Made by a program: the position numbers and the translations under genes. A stretch of DNA of 64,000 bases from Rutidosis leptorrhynchoides (Eukaryota; Streptophyta; Magnoliopsida; Asterales; Asteraceae): NCBI RefSeq assembly GCF_046630445.1, contig NC_092338.1, forward strand, positions 155,423,501 through 155,487,500, in the 5' to 3' direction. Under the pieces are notes generated by a model. It did not search any database. It saw nothing but the letters and a program-made list of their open reading frames with translations, and had not been told where the DNA came from. Shown piece by piece: positions 11,819-21,667 of this stretch (within the stretch, counting starts at the first letter, position 1; each line of letters opens with the position of its first letter).

Positions 11819-12474
11819 AGGATCAAGAGGGAAGTAACCATTCGGGGGGAAACGGAGGGAAGCAAAAACTTTTTTTTTTCGTTTTTTGAAAAAACTTTGT
11901 TCACGAACATTATAGATGAGATGAAAATATGAACATTTAGTAGAGACACTTTGTGATAAATGTTTTTATTTTGGCGGGAAAACGCTCGAAGAAGTAATAT
12001 ATAACAATTATCGTGTTTTTCGAGCGTATTTTGAGGTTTTAGCTATTGGGGTTTAGATATTAAGGTTTATAGGGTTTAGATATTAGGGTTTAGAAATTTA
12101 GGGTTTAGGGTTTAGATTTAGGATTTAGATTGAGTTTTTAACACGAACGGTTTAGAGTTTAGGGTTTAGGGTTTATGGTTTGGTGTTTTGGGTTTATGGA
12201 ATAAACCCAAAACACCAAACCCTAAACTCTAAATCGGGCTAAATTTTACTTCACAAAACATGGAAAAAAAAACGTTCATATTCTTCACGAACAATATTAT
12301 CTTGAATGTTATTTTTGTCGATCGTTTTTCCGCCTAAATAATAACATTCATCACGAAGTGTCTCTTTTAAATGTTTATATTTTCGTGTGATCTTGATGCC
12401 GGAAAAAAAAAATTCAAAAAAAACGAAAAAAATTTGTTTGCTTCCCCCCGATTGGTTACTTCCCTATTGATCAT
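11819..12474. mobile_element. Telomere-motif foldback MITE, copy 1
   Basis: The left end AGGATCAAGAGGGAAGTAAC is mirrored at the right end (GGTTACTTCCCTATTGATC). The complementarity continues inward through GAACATTTAGTAGAGACACTT and through arrays of TTTAGGG-like heptamers, ending in a tip around GGTTTATGGAATAAACC. The whole 656 bp can fold into one long hairpin. No coding capacity is visible. A second copy lies at 36387-37089. Both copies sit beside (TA)n tracts. Target duplications are unclear, so the superfamily (Mutator-like foldback or other) is unresolved. Confidence 0.85.
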
Positions 12475-12517
12475 ACACTATATACTATAGATATTAAATT
12501 AAAATTAAAATTAAATA

Positions 12518-12640
12518 TTCCCTCCGCCTCATTATAAGTGTCCAGTTTGACTTTTCAAAAGTTAAACAAAAAGACTATGAAAAGTCATAGTAGACACTTG
12601 TAAAAAGTTATACTGGACACTTGTAATGAGACGGAGCGAG
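12518..12640. mobile_element. Stowaway-like MITE
   Basis: 123 bp with terminal inverted repeats of about 26 bp (CCTCCGCCTCATTATAAGTG / CACTTGTAATGAGACGGAG) and TA duplications at 12516-12517 and 12641-12642. CTCCGTC-type ends with TA duplications are typical of Tc1/mariner Stowaway elements. No coding sequence. Confidence 0.88.
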
Positions 12641-12954
12641 TATATAAAATATATAAAATATAAAATATATAGAGTAATAGTTGTGATTATTTACGATTAT
12701 TATAGATTTGGATTGATTATAAAAAAAAACATTCCTTAATTAGTTGAATGAAAACTTTTGATTGATTCATATTTCGTATTTCAATATTTTTATACGCGTA
12801 GATATGAATTATATATGGAAACATTATATAGAAATATATCGATTGAGTTTCCATATATTGTCCTGACACCAAAGCTGTATATATATATGTATGTATCTCT
12901 CTATGTACTAATATATTCCTAAGTGTATTAGCGATTCTGTAAATTAGGGCAACA

Positions 12955-15015
12955 ATGTCGTCGTTCGACAAGTATTTTCTTGTAGACGATAACTTAAAAC
13001 TTATTGATTTTTCAGAGGAAGACGATAACTTAATTCCGCTTCCGTTACGTGATTTTGTCGAAGATCTCCGTCTTTCAGGTGCATATTATCTTCTTTTTTT
13101 ATTGTATCTTTCAGTTAATTTTGTTGAATAGTTTGAATTTATATGTTTTATGATTTAACTTTTTTTGCAGTTACAGTTGATAATGCGAATGCGTGTGCTA
13201 GTTCCCAATCAGTGGAGCGAAGAAGATGGAGTTTGTTGCGTAAAAGTATTGATTGGGACTGTGCCCTTTTCACTCATGAAGGTATTGTTAATGTCTGAGA
13301 CAAAGTTATGATTTTTGTAGTTTATTTATTACTTATCAACTTCAATATTTATTGACATAACGTTCGCCCTTAAAACGTTTTATTCACTTATTATGTAGGT
13401 CTACTGACTCATGAAGAGTTGTGTTTGATAAATAAAGGCTTTAAGAATGATGATTTTGAGCAACTATCATCTGCAACTCGTAAAGATGGACGGCCTTGTC
13501 GAGTTTCTTACGTGAAATCGATTGGAGTTTCGAAGAACCAGAACCTTAAGTTAAAAGGATCAAAGGCCATGCCCAAGACAGGGATATTAGGCCACCAAAA
13601 GGTTCATCACCCATATAAATCATCTTCAAGTGCATCATCCAAGTCTATTAAGAAGAAAATCGCTCCCGTAAACACAAAATCGACAACCTCGAAATCTCAT
13701 CATTTATATGAATCATCTTTTGGTGCTTCATCCAAGTCTACTAAAGCGAAAATCGTTACCAGAAACACGAAAGTGACATCTCCATCTTCGGTCCTTTCTC
13801 CATTGTCATCTCCTTGTTCTTCCACCACATCTTCTGCTAGTTGTTTTCACAATGCCAAATCGGCGACCTTTTTTCAGACACCTTCACACACATCTTCTAA
13901 AAGTTCCGAGGAAACAAAACATGCCACAAGCTCGTCAGTACGAAAGATCGAATCTTCAGGTCTTCGAATGCCATCCCGAAGGCTTGGATTCTTCGATGAG
14001 GTTACTAATTCATGCCACAAGGTCAGAAAAGTTTCAAGGGGTGAACTTGATGAAAGGGAAACTGATACAAGTTGTAGCAAATTGAAGACCAATGATCAAA
14101 TACACAAAGATAAACCAAAAGACAGAATGAATTTACAGAGGAAGAGTCCAAAAGGCGATACTGGCTTATTTCACGTGATCAACTTTAACAAAAAACGAGA
14201 TGAGAGTGATCGATGCTCATTAAAGAAGAGCGCAAACAAAAACATGTGTAATATGGAAGATACGGTCAATGGCTTGAACAGACACTTGGAAGCCATTAAA
14301 CTTGACAACAATATGACTAAGGTCAAAGGTCAGTGGAGTTGCACGCGAAACCCGTTCGCTGAAAAGCTGCCCGGTAAGTAATCAAAGTTTGCATTATCTG
14401 TTAATCTTTTAGTTGTGTGCATTCGGGCTGTTTTCAATTTTTCATACATGTCAATGTGTACAAGCATATAAGTTAGAGCTATTTTAACAATTACTTGAAG
14501 AAAATTAATCTGATGAAATTGAAGTTAAATTGTGTTATGTTTGGTCTTACATTTGATAATTTGAACCTCATTATATCAAAATGTTATTACCATTTGATGT
14601 ATGATTATTTATTTTTTGTTTTGGAACTTATTTTGCAGCAAGTTTTGATAATGTGCACGCGGGTCATAGTATTAAGCCGTTTGGAGATGCAGACTCACAT
14701 CTTCAACAAGAATCAGTTGAGCCAAAAAAACTGAGTCTATTGCGAAAAAGCTTAGATTGGGATACTACATTCTTCACTAGTGCAGGTAATTGTTGATCAC
14801 AATTTCTAACAGAGGTTTATTTACAAATGGTTAAATTTAATTCATTTGACACCAAACATTAAGCGGCGTCACTTTTTTAGCATTAGGGACTGCTTATACT
14901 GTGATAAAAACCGGTAAAGATGTAATTTTTTTTATCGGCGTATGCAGGTTTGTTGACTCCTGAAGAGTTGTGGATGATAAATGAAGGCGTCAAGAAAGCT
15001 GAAATCGATCAATAA
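12955..15015 (+). CDS. Plant-specific serine-rich protein with duplicated KSxDWD motif
   Basis: I predict five exons: 12955-13078, 13171-13281, 13399-14373, 14639-14785 and 14948-15015. All introns are GT-AG, giving 474 aa. Exon 2 encodes SLLRKSIDWDCALFTHEG, continuing into LLTHEELCLINKGF. Exon 3 is Ser/Lys-rich (aa ~80-403) with SGLRMPSRRLGFFDEV (around 13950) and a late VNGLNRHLEAIKL. Exons 4-5 repeat the motif as SLLRKSLDWDTTFFTSAG then LLTPEELWMINEG. Plant proteins with KSLAWDxAFFTxxG followed by EEL and a later SGLRMPSP block exist, mostly of unknown function (recalled, not searched). The family normally has one such motif, so exons 4-5 look like the start of a tandem duplicate. No signal peptide or membrane segment is seen. 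Splice joins are predictions. Confidence 0.7.
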
Positions 15016-15291
15016 CTTGAAACTAAAAAACACATACGATCGCTTCAAGTCTCTGTTTGGAAACAGAGATTATTGGATAGTGATGGTTCTTATCAGATAA
15101 AAATTTAAGGGTCATGTTTTCGAAGATGTAAACCTTGGTATTCACTCTTCAACTGTTGCGAAGACCGATTCACGACAATCTCAGAAACTGAATTTCAGGA
15201 GACCTGTTAAAAACCGAAGACCCAACTGTTCAATTGGACCCAAAGATTGGTTTAGTTGTTTACCTATTGACTGTAAAGTGTAAAAGCTAGC
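14639..15291 (+). pseudogene. Decayed tandem duplicate of the serine-rich gene's N-terminal half
   Basis: After the stop at 15013-15015 the same frame stays readable: LETKKHIRSLQVSVWKQRL, then LDSDGSYQIKI to about 15108. It then continues in another frame from the A-run at 15102-15106 (FKGHVFEDVNLGIHSS, later NRRPNCSIGPKDWF) to a stop at 15289-15291. LDSD followed by (L)FEDI/V is, to my recollection, a conserved block after the KSLAWD-EEL motif in this family. The region therefore looks like a second gene copy broken by one nonsense codon and one indel. It may be spliced onto exon 3 as exons 4-5, or it may be a separate pseudogene. Confidence 0.6.
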
Positions 15292-15458
15292 CGTATATTT
15301 GTTCATCGATAGTTCTGGTATACATATTTTTCTTAGTGTTTTCTTTGTTGTTGAGTTAGTTTTATGAATTTTCAAGTGTTTGAACGATTCATACATTAAT
15401 ATTAAGGAGTGTATAAAAATGGTACACTGACCTTTTTTTGCAATCAACAGTCAGCGTT

Positions 15459-15558
15459 GTATGAATCTCTATGCCTTGTGTGAACTATTGTATCATTGAG
15501 ATTATTGTGTTAATAAGATTTGCTTTTCAAAAAAAAAAAAAAAAAAAAAGAAAAAAAA
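15459..15558 (+). mobile_element. Short 5'-truncated retro-insertion with poly(A) tail
   Basis: About 100 bp ending in a long A-rich tail (from 15530). It is flanked by a 13-bp direct repeat AACAGTCAGCGTT at 15446-15458 and 15559-15571. The pre-tail sequence TTTGCTTTTC matches the tails at 11690 and, inverted, 51290, so it is probably a severely 5'-truncated LINE copy. The target duplication makes an insertion near certain. Confidence 0.85.
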
Positions 15559-15582
15559 AACAGTCAGCGTTTAAAGATGCTA

Positions 15583-16220
15583 ATTTAGAGATGGCAATGG
15601 ATCGGGTGAGGCCGTATCCATATCCATATTCATTTATTTTTTTTAGTTTTCATCCATCCATATCCATATACGTCGAGTAAAACGGGTTAATGGATAATTA
15701 TCTATATCCATTTAAATTTATCTTATTTTTAACAATTATAAGCGGTGGTTCATTATATACGATCAAAAGTAATATTTTTTAATAGTTTATGCGACCGAAA
15801 GTCACATTTTTACTAATCTATATAACAAATATTCAATAAATAGCCTATTAAATGTGTAAAGATATCGACATGTAAGTTGCTTACTTTTAGTTACATGAAA
15901 TCACATTTAAACCATCAAAGTACGATAAATACATTTAAATTAAACAAAACAAAATATAAGAATAAAGTTATATTCTTAGAGAAAATATAACGAAAGATGA
16001 ATATGAATATAATTAATGAAATATCACTACATAAATGATACTACTTTGAGTGATAAATTTATATATTTAATTATTTCGGGTGGAAGCGGGTTCATCCATG
16101 GATGAAGTTTTTTCGTCCATATCCATATCCATATCCATATCCATTTAGATCGTCCATATCCACGAATAATCGGGTGGATCGGATGGATATCCACCGGATC
16201 GGGCATCCATTGCCATCCCT
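15583..16220. mobile_element. hAT-like MITE with CCATAT repeats
   Basis: 638 bp with subterminal inverted ends (AGATGGCAATGGAT at left; ATCCATTGCCATCCCT at right) and an 8-bp flanking repeat AGATGCTA at 15575-15582 and 16221-16228. GGGATGGCAA-type ends with 8-bp duplications fit the hAT superfamily. Inside are inverted blocks of CCATATCCATAT repeats (15616-15670 and 16113-16145). The middle is AT-rich and non-coding. Confidence 0.85.
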
Positions 16221-16469
16221 AGATGCTATGCTTGGCTACGGTAAAAATAAATATTATATTCGTTTGTTACCGGAATAAATAATAAAAGTATAAATTCATT
16301 AATGTTTAAAAACAATCACATATAAAGTCAATTCAAACACCAAATCAAAATAACATAAAATTGATCTAAACTGGATTGTAAGGTGGTTTCTAGCTATTTT
16401 TTTTTTTTACGGCCAAAAAATCAATAAATAAAAGCAAAAATGTTCCCTAGCAAGGCGCTAAAGGAAAAA

Positions 16470-19400
16470 TTACAAGGGCATAGCGAGCCATAAGTTCCAA
16501 TTAGAAACTAGATGACCCCTATTTTTGATCCAACGAAAAACAAGTAAACGAATACAATCAAAAATACTACTTCTAGAACAAAAAGATTCATTGAAAACGA
16601 GACCATTTCTAAATCTCCATAAAGCCCAAAGTAACGTGACCACGGAAGCAATAACTCGATTCATATTCGTAGCCGATAATCGAACCCCCTCGAGCCAATC
16701 AATAAACGTATCCCATGAGGAATAAACCGGCATATCACAATTAAGCCAAACCCGCAGCTTACGCCAAACATCTCTAGCGAAAGAACAATGAAAGAAAACA
16801 TGATCCTGCGTTTCTACCCCATTATTACAAACGGGGCAAACTATAGTATTAATCTCTACCCCTTTCGCAGAAAGATTCCAACGAACAGGTAACGAACCTG
16901 ACCGTAGTCTGTATAGAAAAATATTAACCTTTCGAGGAAGAAAAGTATACCAAGTAGTGGTAACCGTTGATGAAGGAAGCAGAGCCTGGTCCAAATGAAC
17001 ACGAGCAATCTTGACCGAAAACACGCCATCAGAAGCTAAAGTAAACTCCCAACGATCTTCATTATCATTCATAACAACAGAGTCAATCATAGATAAAAGA
17101 TCCCTGAACAACAACTCATTTCGGCCACCAACAGGATCCCTAGACCAAGACCACTGCCAGAAACCATTTCGCCTTTTATCAGCAATAACACTCTCTTTAT
17201 GAATCTCTAAATGAAACAGACGATTAAATCTAACAGAAAGAGGCGTATCACCGCACCAAGTGTCTAGCCAAAAACGAATATTGGAACCTGACCCTACTTT
17301 CATGCGAAAACAATCAGTAGGAATTAGACCCTTATCTGCCGAAGTATTACAAGTTTGGACGATAGAATTCCAAACCGAAGCAGTCGAAACAGATGAGCTA
17401 AAAAAACAAGGGCCATGAATTGATTTTATAACATTAACCCATAAATCATTCGGTTTAGTATGGTACCTCCAACGCCACTTGAGAAGTAAAGCAGCGTTAA
17501 AAGCCTTAAGACTCCCAACATTTAAACCCCCACGATCAAAAGGAGCTAAAATGCGGTCCCATTTAATCCAAGCCATCTTTTTAACCAAAACGTTACCACC
17601 CCAAAAAAATCTAGCACGAATTGCTTCTAGCGTTTTTAAAACTTTTTCGGGACATTTGAAAAACGATAAAAAATAAATCCCAAGACTCCCCATAACAGAT
17701 TTGATCAACGTCAATCTCCCACCAGACGAAATTAAACTCGCCTTCCAAGTAGAAAGTTTAACACGAAACTTATCAATTAACGAATCCCAGTTTCTAATCA
17801 ATTTCATATTAGCTCCAATAAGAATACCAAGATAATCAGTCGGGAAAGTACCAACTCTAGCACCCGAGGTCGTGGCAAAAGCATTAAGATCATTACTCTC
17901 CACGCCAATACCGAAGATGAGAGATTTAGAAACATTAATTCGTAACCCTGAAACCAAATAGAAAATCTCAAGAATCTCAAGAATTCTATTAAACTCCCGA
18001 AAATTCCAATCCGAAAAGATAATAACATCATCCGCATAAATAAAGTGAGAAAGACGAATACTATCCAACCCAACTTTAATGCCACGAATAAGATTACACT
18101 CCATAGCCCGCTTGAATGCTAAATGAAGACCTTCCATAACAATTATGAACAAAAACGGACTTAAAGGGTCACCTTGACGCAACCCCCTTTTGATATCAAA
18201 CTCTCGAGTGGGACTTCCATTAACAAGGACGGACGTTTTAGAAGACTTGAGGCACCCCAACACCCAGCTGCACCATTTTTCGCCAAATCCTAAAGAGGAT
18301 AACATAAACATAAGATAGTCCCAATTGACCGAGTCATATGCCTTTTCAAAATCCACCTTGAATAATAACATCTTTTTATTCACTTTCTTATACCACGCTA
18401 TGATCTCAGACAACATCATCGGACCGTCAAGAATCTGACGACCAGCAATAAAAGCCGATTGGACCGGGCTAATAAGTTTATCAATAACAGATAACAGCCG
18501 ATTCGTCATGATTTTCGTAACAATTTTATAAAAGAAACCCACCAACGAAATAGGACGAAAATCAGTAATAAGAACCGGATTCTGCACCTTTGGAATTAAA
18601 GAGAAAAACGCTGATTTCGCACCCTGAGGCATATACATCTTCGAGAAAAACAACCGAATATCCCTGCAAATATCCAAATGAAAAATATCCCAAAATTGTT
18701 TAATGAAACGAAAAGTAATACCGTCAGGACCTGGCGCTTTCGAACTACCACAATCCCAAACAGCTCGCTTAATTTCCGTATCATCAATATCAGCCTCCAA
18801 CAAATTGGCCTCGTCAACAGTAAGTTTATAATTAGGAACAGTGGACCCAAAAGTAGCACCTGAATTATGAACATCAAACTTTCTTCTATAGAATTCGAAA
18901 AACTTATTTTTGATAGTGCAAGGATCGACTTCCCAAACTCCATCAACCATCAGACCTTGAATCTGTTGAACACTACGTTTATGTTTTAAACTACAATGAA
19001 AAAACTTAGAGTTTTCATCCCCCTCAACGTCCCATCTGACTCTAGATTTTTGTAACAAATCACAATACTCGAATTTGGACAACTCTTCATTTTCATTGAA
19101 TAATTTGTTTCTCAAGTCAATCTGCTCCGAATTAGCTGACCCCGCATCAATGAGAACATCGATGTCGTTTATTTGTTGAGAATTCTGTTTCAATCGGCAA
19201 GCCTCTACTGATCTGGACGAATGGATCCAACCCTTTAAATGTGATTTCAAAAGTCTAAATTTAGCAATAATATCCAAATTCTGATTCGATTTAACCGTGT
19301 CCCAAGCATTCCTGACCGTAGTATCGAAATCATCTCTAGCGAACCAAGAATCAAATATTTTAAAATAAGTTGGCCCGAAATCAACCTTGTCTTGAAATAA

Positions 19401-20084
19401 AAATATTGGAGCATGATCTGAGTATCCTCGAGCTAGAACAGTACCCTTGAAATCATCAACAACGTTTAGTAAATTAGGAGAAATAAAAAATCTATCCAAC
19501 TTACTCATTTTATTGCTAACTTTATTTCGATACGTAAAACGTACACCACCGAGGGGAATCTCATATAACACATTACTCTCGATAAAATTATTAAAAGCAT
19601 GAGTATCACGAGAACAAAATTCCGAACCACAACGATCTTGTCTATATCTCACAGAATTCCAGTCACCCAAGAAAATATAATGACCCGTATGAGAAGAAAT
19701 AAAAAAAGAAAGTTTATCCCATAACACAACTTTATCCGGAAGAGATTGAGGAGCATAAACATTCACCATGAACACCTCGATGTTTTCACGAATCCAAACA
19801 CCTTTCACAATCACATAATTATCATCACACCAAATCTGAGTTTTCGAGAATGAATTTGGATCCCATATCGAGACAATACCACCCGAGAAACCACGAGATA
19901 AACATAACGCATAATCAAAATTAGCATTACCCCATAAAGATCTCAACCGAAACATATGAAGCCTTGACATTTTCGACTCCTGAATTCCCAAAAACTGAAC
20001 TTTCATCGATACACATAACTCCTTAATCCATTTACGTTTGACAAACACTTCAGAACCGCAACTATTAAGGGAAATAATCTTCAT
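16470..20084 (-). CDS. LINE ORF2 polyprotein: endonuclease and reverse transcriptase
   Basis: 1204 aa, uninterrupted. The N-terminal endonuclease/exonuclease/phosphatase fold is aa 1-~225 (MKIISLNSCG, GIQESKM, VNVYAPQ, LGDWNSVR, SDHAPI). A linker carries VEGDENSKFFH. The reverse transcriptase is ~aa 470-740, with SSKAPGPDG, RPISLVGFFYKI, QSAFIAGRQILDG, FKVDFEKAYDSVNWD, RQGDPLSPFLFI and catalytic YADD at aa 683-686. The C-terminal zf-RVT-like region contains CPVCNNGVETQDHVFFHC. It nicks target DNA and copies the element's RNA in place. There is no RNase H domain. Length and motifs are those of a complete plant L1 ORF2. Confidence 0.95.
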   Translation of the reverse strand: MKIISLNSCGSEVFVKRKWIKELCVSMKVQFLGIQESKMSRLHMFRLRSLWGNANFDYALCLSRGFSGGIVSIWDPNSFSKTQIWCDDNYVIVKGVWIRENIEVFMVNVYAPQSLPDKVVLWDKLSFFISSHTGHYIFLGDWNSVRYRQDRCGSEFCSRDTHAFNNFIESNVLYEIPLGGVRFTYRNKVSNKMSKLDRFFISPNLLNVVDDFKGTVLARGYSDHAPIFLFQDKVDFGPTYFKIFDSWFARDDFDTTVRNAWDTVKSNQNLDIIAKFRLLKSHLKGWIHSSRSVEACRLKQNSQQINDIDVLIDAGSANSEQIDLRNKLFNENEELSKFEYCDLLQKSRVRWDVEGDENSKFFHCSLKHKRSVQQIQGLMVDGVWEVDPCTIKNKFFEFYRRKFDVHNSGATFGSTVPNYKLTVDEANLLEADIDDTEIKRAVWDCGSSKAPGPDGITFRFIKQFWDIFHLDICRDIRLFFSKMYMPQGAKSAFFSLIPKVQNPVLITDFRPISLVGFFYKIVTKIMTNRLLSVIDKLISPVQSAFIAGRQILDGPMMLSEIIAWYKKVNKKMLLFKVDFEKAYDSVNWDYLMFMLSSLGFGEKWCSWVLGCLKSSKTSVLVNGSPTREFDIKRGLRQGDPLSPFLFIIVMEGLHLAFKRAMECNLIRGIKVGLDSIRLSHFIYADDVIIFSDWNFREFNRILEILEIFYLVSGLRINVSKSLIFGIGVESNDLNAFATTSGARVGTFPTDYLGILIGANMKLIRNWDSLIDKFRVKLSTWKASLISSGGRLTLIKSVMGSLGIYFLSFFKCPEKVLKTLEAIRARFFWGGNVLVKKMAWIKWDRILAPFDRGGLNVGSLKAFNAALLLKWRWRYHTKPNDLWVNVIKSIHGPCFFSSSVSTASVWNSIVQTCNTSADKGLIPTDCFRMKVGSGSNIRFWLDTWCGDTPLSVRFNRLFHLEIHKESVIADKRRNGFWQWSWSRDPVGGRNELLFRDLLSMIDSVVMNDNEDRWEFTLASDGVFSVKIARVHLDQALLPSSTVTTTWYTFLPRKVNIFLYRLRSGSLPVRWNLSAKGVEINTIVCPVCNNGVETQDHVFFHCSFARDVWRKLRVWLNCDMPVYSSWDTFIDWLEGVRLSATNMNRVIASVVTLLWALWRFRNGLVFNESFCSRSSIFDCIRLLVFRWIKNRGHLVSNWNLWLAMPL

Positions 20085-21667
20085 TTAAAACTATTTAACT
20101 CATTAACGCGATTCTTTAAATCATAACACCCATCAATGTTGTACCCAAGAAGTTTACCTATTCCAAATAAGTCTTCACTACAACAAAAAGAACTCTGGTG
20201 TGCATCAACTAACGAGTCTTGATTAAATAACATAAAAGGAGTAGTACACGTTACCGAATGTCCAGACAAATGATTCCCCGGACGGTCATTATGTTCCTGT
20301 GTGTAACCAGGAGGATAAGATAGGCTATTTGACCCTTCACTCATATTTTGCTGATCCAATTTCTCATCAACATATTTGGATGTCAATTTATCATTGACAT
20401 TACCGCAAACCGAACCATCCACTTGGGACTGTTTCTTGCTCGTATCTGAATGAAAGCCTAAATCAACTCCCATGAATTCTTTTAAATAATCGTCACTTTC
20501 TTTTGATCCAGCAATAGATGAAGATGCTGAAGAACCACTTTGAACCTCTTCCTCATCCTCATCATTATTATCACTATTATTGAACTCAGTCGTAGTGTCA
20601 ATATCAAACACCCATGATGCCACTTCATGACCGTACACAACAACATCCTTACCATCAATTTCAACCAAACGCGACGTAGATATAGGCCTCTTATCATACG
20701 TAGCAATGCACACACGCCCCAACGATAAAGGGACTTTATTATTAGCTTCGAAGAACAAAAACCGACCAAAAGAAGACGCAACTTTCTTGAACGCCTTGGT
20801 ACTCCATGCCTTCATAGGTAACCCAGATAATTCAATCCAAACAATTCTTTCATCGACTATGAAATCGTCAGAAGCATCCTTAACACAAGCAAACATTGAC
20901 ATGACATTTGTATTGTTTTTGAAAGCCGTAACAGCTGCCTCACTTTCAAACTTCAACCAAATCCAATAACCACCCACATACTGGATCTTAAACTCACTAA
21001 AACCTTCAGCTAAACAAAGGGGATAAACCGAATAAAGTGCGCTAAAATCTTTTACCTTAGCCATTATCACGTAATCGTCTTGCTTCACAGCTATCAAAAC
21101 GGCATCATCAAGAACTATCTTCTTGACCGAACCTTTCTGAGCAGATCCAGAAAGTACTGCAGCATAAGATCCGTCCTGTGGTTGTTCAGCATTTACCTCA
21201 TCAACTACTGGAGGGCTGTTAGACTCGGAACCAGAAGGATTCGGCTCGCTCACAAGTTTGGGCACATACACTTTCTTAGTCGTGACAATAGGCTTAACAG
21301 CATCGACTTTTGATGCTTCCACATACAAATGGAACTTACCAATCCAAACATCTGCCATCCTATTCTCCATAGCAAGCGAATTTTTAACACCCATGAATCT
21401 AACAAAAGCAAATCTCTTACCCGATTTCGCCCTTTTCTTAGCTATGTACACATTTGAGAGGAAACCATACCCATAGAATACCTTCCTCAGATCAACATAG
21501 GTAACATATTCAGGAAAATTCGTAACGTAGAAGGATTGCAAATCATTACCTGAACGAATTTTAGGGTTTATGCCGACGTCGATCTTACGATACACTGTTT
21601 TTTTGTTTCTCCGTTCCTTAGAAGACCACCCGTTTTGTAACGGAATGGTTCGAGTGTTACCTACCAT
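20081..21667 (-). CDS. LINE ORF1 RNA-binding protein with RRM
   Basis: 528 aa from the ATG at 21667, which has a good plant context (ACCATGG). The open frame runs upstream past the element's 5' boundary by chance, so this internal start is preferred. An RRM follows a basic N-terminus (FYVTNFPEYVTYVDLRKVF, later RFAFVRFMGV). A second domain resembles the DUF4283-type region of plant LINE and retroelement proteins (WIWLKFES, IVWIELSGLPMKAWS, FGRFLFFE). The acidic, Ser-rich C-terminus ends GYNIDGCYDLKNRVNEL. Expected role: binding the LINE RNA to form the retrotransposition particle. Confidence 0.9.
   Translation of the reverse strand: MVGNTRTIPLQNGWSSKERRNKKTVYRKIDVGINPKIRSGNDLQSFYVTNFPEYVTYVDLRKVFYGYGFLSNVYIAKKRAKSGKRFAFVRFMGVKNSLAMENRMADVWIGKFHLYVEASKVDAVKPIVTTKKVYVPKLVSEPNPSGSESNSPPVVDEVNAEQPQDGSYAAVLSGSAQKGSVKKIVLDDAVLIAVKQDDYVIMAKVKDFSALYSVYPLCLAEGFSEFKIQYVGGYWIWLKFESEAAVTAFKNNTNVMSMFACVKDASDDFIVDERIVWIELSGLPMKAWSTKAFKKVASSFGRFLFFEANNKVPLSLGRVCIATYDKRPISTSRLVEIDGKDVVVYGHEVASWVFDIDTTTEFNNSDNNDEDEEEVQSGSSASSSIAGSKESDDYLKEFMGVDLGFHSDTSKKQSQVDGSVCGNVNDKLTSKYVDEKLDQQNMSEGSNSLSYPPGYTQEHNDRPGNHLSGHSVTCTTPFMLFNQDSLVDAHQSSFCCSEDLFGIGKLLGYNIDGCYDLKNRVNELNSFK

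Noticed and set aside
12050-12240. TTTAGGG repeats as a real or interstitial telomere
   Set aside because: They are short, degenerate, arranged as inverted arms, and part of a two-copy mobile element.
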